NCBI GenBank assembly: GCA_025602905.1
Contig: JAHLKI010000015.1
Location: forward strand, 620,001-684,000
DNA length: 64,000 nucleotides
Direction: 5' to 3'
Origin: Phlyctochytrium arcticum
Taxonomy: Eukaryota > Chytridiomycota > Chytridiomycetes > Chytridiales > Chytridiaceae
This document shows, one piece after another, positions 21,125-32,366 of the stretch. Numbering within the stretch: position 1 is the stretch's first letter; each line of letters begins with the position of its first letter. Both the position numbers and the translations under genes were made by a program. The notes below the pieces were generated by a model that did no database searches, was not told the DNA's origin, and worked only from the letters and a program-made list of their open reading frames with translations.

Positions 21125-22974
21125 TCAAATAGAAATACTCCATAGCTCCAGCGCGACCAGTTCAAATTCAGGTTTGACGGAGAGCTGATCATTACGGAAA
21201 GTTTGGCACGGGCCCGAATGGCCATTGAACAGTTCATCGTCAATCCAGAGTCCAAAGCCGCCATCCCTAGAATAAAAATTAGAGGGGAGCGACAGTGAAG
21301 TGTGAAGGCGGACGTACCCGCCACCAAAGGCAATGAAATGCGGCTCACTTAGCATGAAGTAATCATTTTCGCCGGTTGCAGGGTAGACTGCTACTTTTGA
21401 GGGCTCGTTGGTGTCGTCTGAGGCTTTTGACGGGTCTTTTTTCCATAAAAAGCTGAATACTTGCAAGTAAGAATTCCGGCCTCATCCAGCAAAAATGAAA
21501 AAATAACATACCAAAACCCAGTCCCGTAATATCCAGTTTTGATGTGAATACTTTCTGTCCCAAAAGCGCCAAAAATTCCGTCATCAGCGTCCCGTAAAAC
21601 GAATAGCACAGCACCCCCTTGCTCTTCGCTGCGCTTGAACAGGGTATTGAGAGAAATCCCGTGCTGTTCCATACTGTAGACCAGCTCCCAGCGTTGAGTT
21701 TCCTTCAAGAGGGGAGGCAAGTGATTGCGGATCTGTTCCGCCGTGTCTATATCCAAAACGGGTTCCACGACAGTACTGTCCCGTCCCTGAAGGGACAAGG
21801 GCGGTCGAGCCATGTCTTCAAAGGGAGAAAAGGTATCATCATGGGAGTCAAGGATGGGTGCAGTCTGAGGCGATGTCAGTAGTTCCTTGCTGGATTCGTC
21901 CAAAACATCAGGTTTGGAATGGGTGTCCACCAACGGCGCGAGGGACGAGATGCTCTTGCGGCGAAACAGCGAGTCTAGTGATAATCGGATGCCGGATGGT
22001 TTATCTTGCTTTTCGCGTGAGGGAAGCGACTTTGTGGCAAGTCCGACAACATCCGGAAACGAAATGTGCGTGACAGATGAAGGGACGTGGGATCCTGGTG
22101 CGTGCTTCTCGGATGGATACTTAGAACGAGAGTTGTCTGGGGTTGGCGACGTTGAGAAATGATTGGGAGGGGCCATGGCGTATTCAGGGGATTCGCCCGA
22201 AAATGGCCAATTTCGCACTCCATCCTCAACCTCGGGTGACGAAGCAGCATCTTTAGAGGCCATGCGGGTTGCTGACGCCGGGATATATACGGGTGGGTAA
22301 TTCTGAGCTGGAGTCCTGATGGGCTGCGGTTGGGATGCGGGGCGGTCAGGATGAATGAGGATACTGTGGTAGGGACGGTCCGCGTCGGCGGCCGCTGTGG
22401 CCGGTCGGGCAAGTGTGTAGGGAGCCGCGTACGCAGGCTGGACAAGACTGCCTCGACGGGGATTCTGCACTTTTTCATCGTCCTCAAAGGCCTGAGTCAA
22501 CTCTTCCACACGCTCGGCATCACGGCCCTTTTCTGCGCCGAAAATGGTCGATACTTTTCGGGGAAGGGACAAATTTTGCTCGGGTCCAATTGGCCCAAGT
22601 TGCCCAGTTTCCGGATTTGAAGTTGAAGATATGCCGAGCATCTCCCAAAGGAACCCAGAGAAGGACGCAGACGTTGGGTAAGGCGTATCTGCACAAAGAA
22701 CAATATTAGCCAACATTGCCCCCACAACCCCCACAGAGAAAATCAATTACCATTTACCTGGTGTTGTAGGGTCCTCGGTAGTCTTCGCATCCTGCTCCAT
22801 GCCGTCGACTGTCACAGTAGGTTCGGGGTGTCCAGGGCCAACATCCACCGCCAGCTCACCGGGAAAAGCCTCCACAATCCCTCTACCTTTATTCACCTTC
22901 CCATGAGGCGTCTCTTCCACCCTCGCTCCCGCTGCCATGGGTGTAGGCATCCCAGAACTAAATGGCCAAACCAT
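21125..22974 (-). CDS. OXR1: TLDc-domain oxidation-resistance protein (OXR1-like)
   Basis: Model complement(21125..21266, 21318..21452, 21512..22688, 22758..22974), 556 residues; introns 51, 59 and 69 bp. The first 370 residues are disordered, Ser/Pro-rich linker. The TLDc domain occupies the C-terminal third: LPPLLKETQRWELVYSMEQHG, TLFKRSEEQGGAVLFVLRDA, GAFGTESI, YYGTGFCFLWKKD, GENDYFMLSEPHFIAFGGG, FGLWIDDELFNGHSGPC-TF and the final LELWSI. The TLDc fold is found in OXR1/NCOA7, which protect against oxidative stress and, in yeast and animals, bind and disassemble the V-ATPase. The acceptor TATTCAG at 21453 was chosen because it rebuilds the YGTGxxFLW core. The upstream spacer of 426 bp is shared with divergent REV7. 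Confidence 0.88.
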
Positions 22975-23400
22975 GGTGGTAGTCCTATATCCCAACGCTT
23001 TACTCTAAAAGTGTGTACCGAACCAAGAATATGGAAAAGGGAAACACAATTTCTCCCACCCCCATCAGTAAACGATTTCCCTAGCACTAGCTTGCTAAAT
23101 CCGGTAGCGAAAGTCCTCTTTTATTCACACTTTTTGATATAGGAGAATACCCCCTGTGTTAATCCTGGGATTGGCCATGCAAAATGTAATGGGCCAAACC
23201 TCGCGAGCAGCGAGCGCGTGATGATTTTGTTTGGAAGTTTCGAGCGTCATGTGGATTGGTCAGCACTTCAGAGCCTTCTCTCCGAGAGTTTTGTTGTGAT
23301 TTACCAGTGTTGATTCCAAGATCAACGTTAGAAGGCCCATATAGGAATTGCTTTTGGGGTCAGCGAGGGAAACAAGGGCCGAAAGTCTGCCAGCAAAAGC
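22975..23400. promoter_or_regulatory. Divergent promoter region between OXR1-like gene and REV7
   Basis: The 426-bp spacer separates start codons of two genes transcribed away from each other. It must hold both promoters and leaders. I see no confident TATA box or palindromic operator for either gene. Confidence 0.6.
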
Positions 23401-24570
23401 ATGTCGGCCCCGACATTAAGCTACCTGGGTAAACCTCCCCCAGTTCTCAACCCCACCCCAAGATCACTAGTAACCCACTCCCCACCCTAGAACTAGTAGG
23501 TACGCTTCTTTTCCTACCCCACCTCATCAACCGCAACCTAACCCACAATCAAAAAAGACACTCTGATCGACTTTCTGGAAGTCTCTATCCACTATATTCT
23601 CTATATTCGCAACCTTTATCCACCCGAGATCTTTGAGGCCCGGAGAAAGTATAATGTGCCCGTCAAGATGGCCCGGTACCCAGTGTTGAGCGAATATATC
23701 CGGGGAGTCCTGGAAGCCATCAAACCTGATTTGCTAGCGGTAAGAGTTTCCTTGTCCTTTTTTGGTTTATATTCGCGTTGATGATGGTTGTGAGTGTAGG
23801 GGACGGTCTCGAAATTGTATATTGCGATCCATGATGCGGCTCGACGACCCGTCGAAAAGTTTACCTTTGAGTTGAAATCGTTAATGGAAGGATTGGATGT
23901 CTCTGTGCGAAAACAGTATGTTTGGCCTGATTTCTCATTTGCTATTCCATTGTTTTTGACGCTGTCGTTCCCCAAAACCAGCGCTCAAACAACCATCAAT
24001 AAACACGACATTGAAATTTACCTGCGCTCATTCCTGCTTAAAATCGCAGTGTGTGATTCCATGCTGGCACCCAATCCTCCAGGTAAACTTTGACGGGTAA
24101 ATTTCCCTTGGACTTTTGTTTGACCAGACTTGTACATTTGTAGAATGTGCGTTTGTGGTACTGGTAGAAATGACGAATGATGAGCCGATGCCTACAAATC
24201 TGGATCCGGTATGTCCTCATTCAGTATTTCTTCACAACACAGCGCAAATGTCAAATCCCTGGGTATAGATGAAATGCTGGGTTCCAGCCGAAGAAACGGA
24301 AATCACAGTCAATTCACCATCACTAGTCCCGTTGAAAACAATGGATGCCGGCTTGTTGCGGGTATGTTTTTTTTCATTTGCACTAGTTTTCATTCTGTTT
24401 CTATTATCGGGCTGATACTTTCTACCCAGATGCAACTGTTTGTTGAGGAGAGTGAGAAGAAGGGATATTCGAGCCAGGAGGATATGACGCAGGAGGGTAT
24501 GATGGATCGTCCGCCTTCTCCGAGTTCATCTGCTACATCAGATGCGCTATCAAATCCGTTATTGGATTAG
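23401..24570 (+). CDS. REV7: REV7/MAD2B HORMA-domain protein (DNA polymerase zeta subunit)
   Basis: Seven exons, join(23401..23428, 23558..23739, 23800..23915, 23982..24082, 24144..24208, 24269..24361, 24430..24570), 241 residues; all phases close. The HORMA fold covers almost the whole protein: TLIDFLEVSIHYILYIRNLY, PPEIFEARRKYNVPVKMAR, EYIRGVLEAIKPDLLAG, KLYIAIHDAARRPVEKFTFE, YLRSFLLKIAVCDSMLAPNP, FVVLVEMTND and PLKTMDAGLLRMQLFVEES. These align closely with MAD2L2/Rev7, including the VPV and PLKTM segments. REV7 bridges Rev3 and Rev1 in translesion synthesis and acts in the shieldin-type or spindle pathways of other eukaryotes. A Ser-rich C-terminal tail follows the fold. It is convergent with the next gene at only 149 bp. 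Confidence 0.93.
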
Positions 24571-24719
24571 TTAGAATGTGGTGCAGGTCACCCACAGATG
24601 GTAACTGAGAGAATTGCGCGTTTTGATGGATGACCGCTATACGTTGCATGGCATTCCACCATTCCATAAATGAAGTGATTGTATATGTATGTACAAAAAT
24701 GGAAATATATAGCATTGAT

Positions 24720-25450
24720 TCAACTGGCACCCTCCAATGTTTCCACCAACTTTCTCAATGCCTTACCCTTTTGCTCGCGCTCGGCCGTTCCCTTCAAAAC
24801 ATCATCCTGCCATGAAGGCTCACTGTATCCCAACTGAAGTTGTTCCCACTGGTACGGCACACCCGGGCTTTCTACCGGCAAAACACTCAAATCCAATGGC
24901 CAAGACGGGCCCATCCACACCCGTCTAGCTTCGTGGTCGGCGCGTTCGTGGCGGGTTAAAGGGTGAACGAGAATGGAAAGGGAGCCGCGGTTGAGGGTAA
25001 AGAAGGAGAAGAGGGTGAGGAAGGAGGAGGAGGGGACCCAAAGTTCGTAGGATCCAGCGGGATGAGGGCCGATAGGAGCGGTATTGACGCGGGCCAATGG
25101 GATGACAGTAAAGACGCCTACATCACCAAAAGAAATGAGTTGGCACTCGTCTCATCAAGCTAAATGGTAGAAAGATGGAAAGTATGTATCTTACCTTGAT
25201 CTCTAAGTGAGAGCACAGCATCCCGCAACTTTATAGCCTCTAGTTGCTCCGCATGCGGATGCTCTTCCGGATCAGAAGAAAGATGGAAATAGATGTGCAA
25301 GTGCCATTCGCGGATCTCGTTGAGGAGAATGCAGGTTCCGTCGGTTAGATGTTCGTCGTCGGGAGATGGGATGGGGCCGGGGAGAGTGTCGGAGGTGGGC
25401 TCATCTTGGGCGTATGGAGGTGGGTTTTGGCTGCTGACTGGGGTGGCCAT
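24720..25450 (-). CDS. DOPA 4,5-dioxygenase family protein
   Basis: Model complement(24720..25117, 25195..25450), 217 residues, one 77-bp intron (GTAAGA...GATGTAG). The start MATPVSSQNP has a favourable ACCATGGCC context; an upstream ATG at 25519 would add 23 residues. The family blocks are visible: EWHLHIYFHLSSD near residue 55, IGPHPAGSYELWVP, LNRGSLSILVHPLTRHERAD-H and RRVWMGPSWPLDLSVLP. The histidines in WHLHIY, GPHP and VHPLT correspond to the metal-binding positions of the family (Fe2+-dependent ring-cleaving dioxygenase). In fungi and bacteria most members are uncharacterised, so the DOPA substrate is not established. It shares a 382-bp divergent promoter with the MYND gene. Confidence 0.85.
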
Positions 25451-25832
25451 GGTGGGTTTAAAGGTTGGTGGTGGTGACTTCTTTATTGTCGTTGAGCGCT
25501 TGGAGCAAGGTAGTCCCATCTATGTACCGCAGTGATTTTGACGCTGGATTTGACGAGATCTATATACAACAACTTCGATTTGAGTGGCTCAGATCTCGCT
25601 TCTGCGAAGTTCCGCCACGATTTGTTGTTTTGTTTTTATTCTTTTTGGCAAAAGAGACGTTTAGAAAAAGGGTCTTCAATTCAGCAGAACTAACATTCGT
25701 TTAGACCAAGAAACCTGCTGATTAAGGGAACAGTAACAGTGTATTAACAGGAACCGCTTCTTCCGAGACCGAAACTGGGAGCATAGCACCGCTCAGCACC
25801 ATTTCCTGCCTTCATTCCCACGGTTGTTCAAA

Positions 25833-26549
25833 ATGTCCCACACCTGCAAGGTTTGCAGCAAAGAGTGCACTCTGATGTGCACGCTCTGCAAATCCGTCTA
25901 CTATTGTGATGCAACATGTCAACGAACAGACTGGAAAACGCACAAGCTGACCTGTACTGGCAAAAACAAGGCCAGCCCCGCACCTACCCCCGCACCTACT
26001 CCCAACCCCGCATCATCTATTCCCCAAAGAAGATCTACTTTCAACGCAAGACCTATTCCCACTGGGCCCAATCCGAGTCCGAGAGCAGTGCCCTTTAGCG
26101 TGGATTACGAAACTATCAGAGCATCTGACCCATCGCTCATGTATCCCAAGAATTGGACTGTCGGACTGATGCCCGATAAATCAAGAGTCTACAAGCGGTT
26201 TATTGATAGTTACCGGTTACGAGTCGAAGATGAGTACGTGTTTGCACGCATCAATCGTGGATTGTATACCCCTGAGGGTACCAAAGATCCGACCATCCCG
26301 TTCAACGACTTTAAGAAATATATCAAGAAGGCCGAAGACAAAAAGATGTTTCCGAGTTGGTGGAGTTCTGAAGATACCAAGGCCATGCTCAAGATGGCCA
26401 TGTCGGACGAATGGGCCGACATCAACTATGCGGTGGAGAAGAGTGATGTTACGAAGCATTACGGGTATCTTTCCCTGGAACATATGAACCTGCGGGGTCT
26501 TGCCGAGACGATCGAAGGTAGAAATATTTTTAGAGGGTGCAACTTTTGA
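25833..26549 (+). CDS. MYND zinc-finger protein (fungal short type)
   Basis: Intronless frame of 238 residues starting MSHTCKVCSKEC. The MYND finger spans residues 5-45: CKVC, CTLC, YYCDATCQRTDWKTHK and a closing LTC, with the conserved Trp34 and His37. A Pro-rich linker leads into a conserved region: DKSRVYKRFIDSYRLRVEDE, FKKYIKKAEDKKMFPSWW and INYAVEKSDVTKHYG, ending HMNLRGLAETIEG. This architecture is a known conserved fungal MYND family of unknown function; MYND fingers usually bind proline-rich partner peptides. A tandem, disabled copy follows 290 bp downstream. Confidence 0.85.
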   Translation: MSHTCKVCSKECTLMCTLCKSVYYCDATCQRTDWKTHKLTCTGKNKASPAPTPAPTPNPASSIPQRRSTFNARPIPTGPNPSPRAVPFSVDYETIRASDPSLMYPKNWTVGLMPDKSRVYKRFIDSYRLRVEDEYVFARINRGLYTPEGTKDPTIPFNDFKKYIKKAEDKKMFPSWWSSEDTKAMLKMAMSDEWADINYAVEKSDVTKHYGYLSLEHMNLRGLAETIEGRNIFRGCNF

Positions 26550-26840
26550 TCCTTTCTATACTGTAGTATCGATATCATGTTTCATTTTGATGTTCAACTT
26601 TCAACTTTGGCAACTCGGTCGGCCAGCCAGCCACCTGGCCAGCGCTTTGTTTTTACTCTTTTTGGGGAAACAGCCTGTCAACGAGCCGACGAAAAAACGA
26701 TCTCTCTCTCTTTCTCACTCGGACAGAACCAATCGTTTCCGTCAAGAAACACCCGCCGGCCAAGAGAGCAGCCTTTTACAAGTAGCAATTACTTTTTTCG
26801 AGACGGAACCCAGAATCTCCTTCACAATTCTTTGTTCACC

Positions 26841-27511
26841 ATGCCGCACACTTGCAATGCTTGCAGCAAAGAATGCTCTCTGATGTGCACACTCTGCAAA
26901 GCCGTCTACTACTGCGATGCAACTTGTCAACGAACAGACTAGAAAACCCACAAAACGACCTGTGCCGGCAGACCCAAGCCCAAACCTGCACCTGCCCCCG
27001 CATCTACTCCCCATGGAACCTATACTCCCCATACGGGTCCGAATCCGCCATCTTCGATGTTTGGTAGTGTGAATTATAACACTATGCGATCTATCGACCC
27101 ATCGCTTCTGGACCCGCATAATTGGACTGCCAGTCTGATGCCCGATAAAGCAAGAGTCTACAAGCGGTTTATTGACAGTTACCGGTTGCGAGTTGAAGAC
27201 GAGATGGTGTTTTCGGGCGTCCATCGTGGGTTGTATAATCTCGAGGAGGGCGAACGTGCGACCGGTTCATTGAAGGACTTTAAGCGGTACATCAAGAAGG
27301 CCCAAGACAGAAAGATGTTTCCCAGCTGGTGGACTTCTGCAGACACTGATGCCATGCTCACGATAGCGACTACGGACAAGTGTGCCAACATCAAATATGC
27401 GACGGAGAAGAGCGATATGACTGAGCATTACGGGTATATAGTTCTATGGAGCATATGAACCTGCGGGGTCTTGCCGAGACGATTGAGGGTAGAAATGTGT
27501 ATGACTGCTAA
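26841..27511 (+). pseudogene. Tandem duplicate of the MYND gene, disabled
   Basis: The sequence parallels the upstream gene from MPHTCNACSKEC to the end (AETIEGRNVYDC). It carries a stop TAG at 26940-26942 exactly where the intact copy has TGG (Trp34 of the MYND finger), and a two-base insertion near 27434 (GGGTATATAGTTC against GGGTATCTTTC) that shifts the last 20 codons. Between the lesions the frame is fully open and well conserved, so inactivation is recent. Translation from an internal ATG at 27057 would give a finger-less 133-residue product. Sequencing error could in principle explain either lesion, but two independent ones make a pseudogene likelier. Confidence 0.85.
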
Positions 27512-28153
27512 TAGTCTTGTGCCCTTCTCTCTTTTTGTGGGGGGACTTTGTACCTTTGCTGTTGCTCCCTGCTTTTCCTTGTTGCAGTTTAGTTTAATGT
27601 TATTGTTGATACTTTTTCCCACTCGCCACGGAGGCTTCCTGCTGATACTTTTGTGATGCTTGGCGCCTGAGTCATGCCCATCCCTGTCCCAATATCAACC
27701 ATTGCTTGAGCGCGTGGGAAAGACGAAAAAACCGGGGAAAGACAGGGCGGAGTCACGATTACTTCAGCAGCTGCTCCACGACGCCGCACGTGGGGTGCCC
27801 TTCCAGAACTCAAAAAAAAAAAAATGGGGCGAATGAGCGGGCAGGCGGATGGGCGCGACCTCGCCGGCTCGAACGTGGCTTGTTGTGGGTGCAGTGTGCA
27901 TGGCTGTGCCGCCGGCCACCTGACCGTGCCGCGAGATGAATGACCTTGAGGGCCAATGGCGCAGTCTCTGGGAAATGAATTGGCACAAATCCGTGAGCTG
28001 ATGACGGCAAACACGGCCTAACACCAGAAACTATTTAAACTCGCGCAATGAGTGCTTTTCCCGCTGACATTATTCCTTGCCTGCATCAGATCATTTCTAC
28101 CAGAAAGCACATGGCAAATCCCTCGCCGACGACGACCACATCAAGAACCCATC
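27512..28153. other. Intergenic region upstream of the NmrA-like gene
   Basis: No gene is supportable. The open minus-strand frames have no codon bias and no ATG in good context. A run of 12 adenines occurs near 27812. Confidence 0.45.
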
Positions 28154-29211
28154 ATGGTCTCTACAATTTTGTTGACAGGCGCCCTCGGCCACACTGCATC
28201 GGCTCTGCAAGAAATGTTGCCTAAACAGGTCAGTTTACTTTTACCGAATATGTCAAAGTGCAGCTATCCTAAACTCTCAACATTCAGATCAAGCAAATCC
28301 CAGTGTCTCTCAGTCAAATCGAGTCAAATCAGATTGAATCCCTCTTTGACGGAGTCTCCATTGACGCCATATACCTGGTCCCCCCGCAAACGATTGATGC
28401 CGTGGAACGCGTGCGTCTCTTGCTCGAGGCCGCCCGCCAGCATCGCGTCAAGTACATTGTCATGCTCAGCATTGTAAATGCCTCGGCCCACCACACTCGC
28501 ATTGCCGAACGCTACGCGCAAATGGAACACTACCTCCAGTTTTCCGAGATACCCTTCACCATCCTCCGCACCGTTCCCCTCCAACAATTGTTTCTCCACC
28601 TCAAGTATGATTTCCATCAAACCATTCCCACCATCGCTTTTCCCATCGCCAATGGCGGCTTTGCCCCTATTCACGCCAGCGATGTTGCACGTTGCGCAGC
28701 CACACTTCTCTTGGCCCGCGACCACTCTTCTCATGTCGGCGAAACCTACACTCTCACTGGCCCAGATTTGTTGACTGGTGTCGAAATTGCCGGCCGCGCG
28801 TCTGGTGCCCTCGATCGACCAGTCCGTTTCCGCAATGGCAGCTTTGCGCAGTCACGAGCTCAGCTTCATCGCAGCCGTGAAGAAGGTGGTTGCGACCATC
28901 TCCAGGAATGGTATATCCGCGACGTACTCGAAATCTTTTCGGCAATCGCCGCTGGACACTATGCCACGCTCGAAAACTCTGTTTTCCGCTTGTCGGGACG
29001 TCAAGCTATACCCATAGAGTCTTTCTTTCGTGAGCACCACGAACAGTTTGACACTTTTGACACATTTATGGATTCCCACGAGGAACACCGCAAACGTTCG
29101 GCCGATGGCATCGCAGCTCATAGCGCGGATTATGTCCACTCGTCTTACAAGGGCACTTCGGGTGCCGGGATCGGTCGATACGTCGTCTTTCCTTTTGCCG
29201 CCAAACTCTAA
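28154..29211 (+). CDS. NmrA-like / atypical SDR NAD(P)-binding protein
   Basis: Model join(28154..28228, 28288..29211), 332 residues, one 59-bp intron (GTCAGT...CATTCAG). The N-terminus MVSTILLTGALGHTASALQ is a Rossmann beta-alpha turn with a glycine-rich loop. The next strands read AIYLVPPQTIDAVERVRLLL, HRVKYIVMLSI and FTILRTVPL, and GETYTLTGPDLLTGVEIA is the NmrA/YwnB-type C-terminal substrate region. Members bind NAD(P) without the SDR catalytic Tyr-Lys pair in many cases and act as redox sensors or reductases; no specific substrate is suggested by the sequence. Exon 2 continues to a TAA at 29211. Confidence 0.8.
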
Positions 29212-29416
29212 AACTATTTTGACTCCCCTAAACCTATTTTGAACTCTCTTTTGTACCATATACACCCTCTAAGTCGCGTTATCAGCATCTCTAAAATATT
29301 TTTGAATCAACCACCAATCGAACGTCTCTGATGTCGGCTAGCAACTTTCAATCGTCTCTGAAATTCTAAGCAGTTGAGTGTTGTCCCACGTCCAAAAAAA
29401 TGGCAAAAATGTTAAG

Positions 29417-29499
29417 TGCACCCTGCGAGATTCGAACTCGCGCCTCTTGCGAGATCGGAACTTGAGACCGACGCCTTAGACCAACTCGGCCAAAGGTGC
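29417..29499 (-). tRNA. tRNA-Leu (anticodon CAA), second copy
   Basis: The 83-nt mature sequence is identical in every base I compared to the copy at 17934-18016, including the CAA anticodon and long variable arm. The 3' flank CCCACGTCCAAAAAAA, about 25-45 bp beyond the gene, is also shared, whereas the 5' flanks differ. A recent duplication or retained 3' processing sequence could explain this. Confidence 0.95.
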
Positions 29500-29622
29500 T
29501 TTTCGATAAAAGTGGCAATGATGGGCCCAAATATAAAGAAAACTTTGGAGGCAGTCACTTCATTGCCAAACTCCGGCCAAACTTCTTCCCAAGTTTTGGA
29601 TCACCAAACTTCACCCACAAAT

Positions 29623-31217
29623 ATGCATATACACACACGACTGCCTTTGCACTCCTTACCCCGCCTCACTCCCACCCTTCTCCGCACTCGATCTTTAGCC
29701 ACAACCTCATCCCTTCCACCCACCCAATACATTTTCAACCGGAACGCCAAACGACGACAACGAGATCGGTCCGCGGTGGACGTTGCTGCTAGCCGGGATG
29801 TCGACTATTTGAAGGATGAAGTGGCTGATCGGCTTGTTGACCGATTACTGGTTAGTACATCTTTCATTTCGGTCAACGATCGTTAGTATATATTGATTTG
29901 GTTGGGTTGCAGGATATCAAGCGCCGGTTTCCGAATGTCATTGATTTGGGATCGGGGGCGGGTCACATTGCCAAATATCTGGATACGGATCTGGTCCAGA
30001 AACTGACCATGTATGACATGTCTGGTATGACTTTTGAGCTCTCTTGCTACACATCAATCAACCGAATTGTAACGTAAACAATGACCAGGTCGACTCTTGA
30101 ACCGGGATCCTGATCGGAAATATGAAGGTAAACCGCAACATCCACCCACATCACATGTGTTGCATATATCTCACATTTACTTCAAGTCCCCGTCGAGCGC
30201 ATTCAAGGCGATGAAGAGCTCCTCCCCTTTGCTGACGACTCGGTCGACTGCATCATGAGCTCGCTGTCCCTGCACTGGATCAACGATATCCCGGGGACAC
30301 TCATCCAAGCCCGCAAAGCACTGAAACCGGACCGTCCGTTTTTGGGAGCCATGTTCGGGGGCGATTCGTTGTATGAGTTGAGGTTTGCATGATTGTGGTT
30401 TTTTCGCTCAAAGGGTGGGAATGTTGAATTTGTGCAGGACTTCATTGCAGTTGGCCGAGACGGAACGGGAAGGTGGGATTTCACCCCATGTGTCACCCAT
30501 GACAGGTACCTCCCCCGCCCTTTGCAAAAATATAAAATACTCGTCACAAACTACAAACTCATCACCCAATCATTCAGAGGTCAAAGACGTAGCCAGCCTC
30601 CTCCAACGCGCCGGCTTCACACTCATCACAGTCGACATTGACGAAATCAGTGTCAGCTACCCATCCATGTTTGAACTCATCCAAGATTTACGGGCTATGG
30701 GGGAGAGTAATGCGATTGTCGCCAGGTATGTACCTATCCTACGTATAGCCGGATCTTGGTTTTTGATGTTGGGATCTTTAGGAAACCGTATTTGTCGAGA
30801 GATACACTTATGGCTGCTGGAGCCATCTACAAAGGTTTGATGACTCTCCCTTTTTTGGGTAAGGGAGTGAGGAGACTTATTTGTTTATCAGAGATCTATG
30901 GCAACGAGGATGGAACTATACCCGCCACATTCCAGGTACCGTGTTCGTCCTCTCCCCCCAAATTATCATCATAGACTCATCCTTAATTATAGGTCATATA
31001 CATGATTGGATGGAAACCCGACCCGTCCCAACCAAAGGTACAGTATAAACCTCGAAAAAGGTTCTGTTATTTTTTTGCTGATCTTTTGGAGTAGCCATTA
31101 CCTAGGGGATCGGGCCAGATATCTCTAAAGGATTTGGAGACGGGGGTGCTGACGCGTGAGGAGGGGGATGGAGTTGTGATTGGACCCCCGCCTGCGGTGC
31201 CGAAGGAGAAGGCGTAG
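29623..31217 (+). CDS. NDUFAF5: NDUFAF5: mitochondrial complex I assembly methyltransferase-like arginine hydroxylase
   Basis: Ten exons, join(29623..29850, 29913..30024, 30089..30127, 30187..30382, 30438..30505, 30578..30725, 30782..30834, 30892..30935, 30993..31037, 31095..31217), 351 residues, close to the human length. The N-terminus ([20 protein letters not shown]) is basic and hydroxylated, a mitochondrial presequence. [14 protein letters not shown] and [15 protein letters not shown] are typical of the family. The SAM-binding motif I is [15 protein letters not shown], then [26 protein letters not shown] and [21 protein letters not shown]5 hydroxylates an arginine of complex I subunit NDUFS7. 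The exon phases all close without a stop, which supports the structure. It is convergent with the following gene. Confidence 0.92.
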
Positions 31218-31477
31218 GAAACGACGGGTTTTTGTTTTGTAGATTTTTAATTTATGTTGCATATGACAAGTTGCTTTGGGAAGCAGGGACCGGTTGGTGA
31301 CCTGGACCAATGTACCACCCTACCAGATTCCCGCTCGGATCGACCGCGTCCGGATCTCTTTTATCCCACGCATCCCTGATATCGGCTAGGTAGACTGGAC
31401 TTTATATGTTGCAAGAGACTTGTAAGAAGCAGGTAGGTATTCCATTCACAAAAAAACCAAAATGTATATATACAACT

Positions 31478-32366
31478 TTATCGTCTTCGGTATGGCGACC
31501 GAGACCGGCTCCGTCCAGCGTGCCGGGTCCTACCACTGTCTCGTCGATCATATCCTCTCGACCGCGACCTAGATCGTCGGGTATCTTTATGCCGGTACGG
31601 AGATCGACTCCGTGATGAGCGATGGCGGGATGAGTTGGATGAGCGACGGGAAGAAGTGGGTGGGCGGTGGATCGGACCATCTTTTTTAGGTGGTGGGGGG
31701 TGGGTATCTGACGGTTTGGTTTCATCACCGCCCAAAATATCCGCCCATGCATCATATTTCCCGTCATCCCCATCATCATCATCGTCATCATCATCACCCT
31801 CCTTTGACCCGTTCTGTGCTTTTGACCCGTTCAGTGATTCATCAGGTACAGAAGACCCAACACTTGTCCCCCGTCGTTTCTTTAACCGCCCAAAATCATC
31901 ATACTGGTCATCTTCCTTGAAACTCGATGAGCGGTACTCGACTCTCGGTTCTAAACATCATCATCAGATTCCAATGTAACGGATTGGAAGGGTTGAAGAG
32001 ACGTACCACGATCCATAAACCCGCCTCCGAATCCTTCCCGCTGGGCATCCGTCCCTGTTCCCGGTTTGGGTGAATTACACTATATAAAAGACATTAATTT
32101 CTCTTTCCATCCACCTGAGACGATGTTGGGACGTTACCACATTACAGGTATTTCGGCGTTTCCAATTGATGTTGTGGCATAATTTACATTTCCAGTCCTA
32201 AATCATCACTCGTCAGAGTGTGTAGTGTGGCAGGTTTAAAAGCATTTTTGGTTACTTGTTCGCAAAATAGGCCATTGTATTTTTTGGCGTCGGAGCCGAT
32301 TTCGTCGGTTTCGGAGGGGCGGTAGTGGCCGCTGCGGTCCGAGGACCCTCCACGGTGAGAGGGCAT
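31478..32366 (-). CDS. ZRANB2-like RanBP2 zinc-finger and RS-rich splicing protein
   Basis: Model complement(31478..31950, 32007..32079, 32138..32197, 32256..32366), 238 residues. A single RanBP2 finger is split across exons 2 and 3: DWKCKLCHNINWKRRNTCNV then CNSPKPG, i.e. W-x-C-x2-C...N...C-x2-C. It is followed by GFGGGFMDRGEPRVEYR and a DDFGRLKK segment that matches the VEY...EYDEFGR block of ZRANB2. The remainder is acidic, then Arg/Ser-rich (RHRSSRSRSPYRHKD, RRSRSRSRGYDRR). ZRANB2 binds single-stranded AGGUAA-type RNA and influences 5' splice-site choice. The animal protein has two fingers; this one has one. Confidence 0.85.

Noticed and set aside
26940..26942. TAG as a reassigned sense codon in the MYND copy
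   Set aside because: TAG ends several intact genes in this window (for example REV7, NDUFAF5 and the TRIM37-like gene), so reassignment is not supported.
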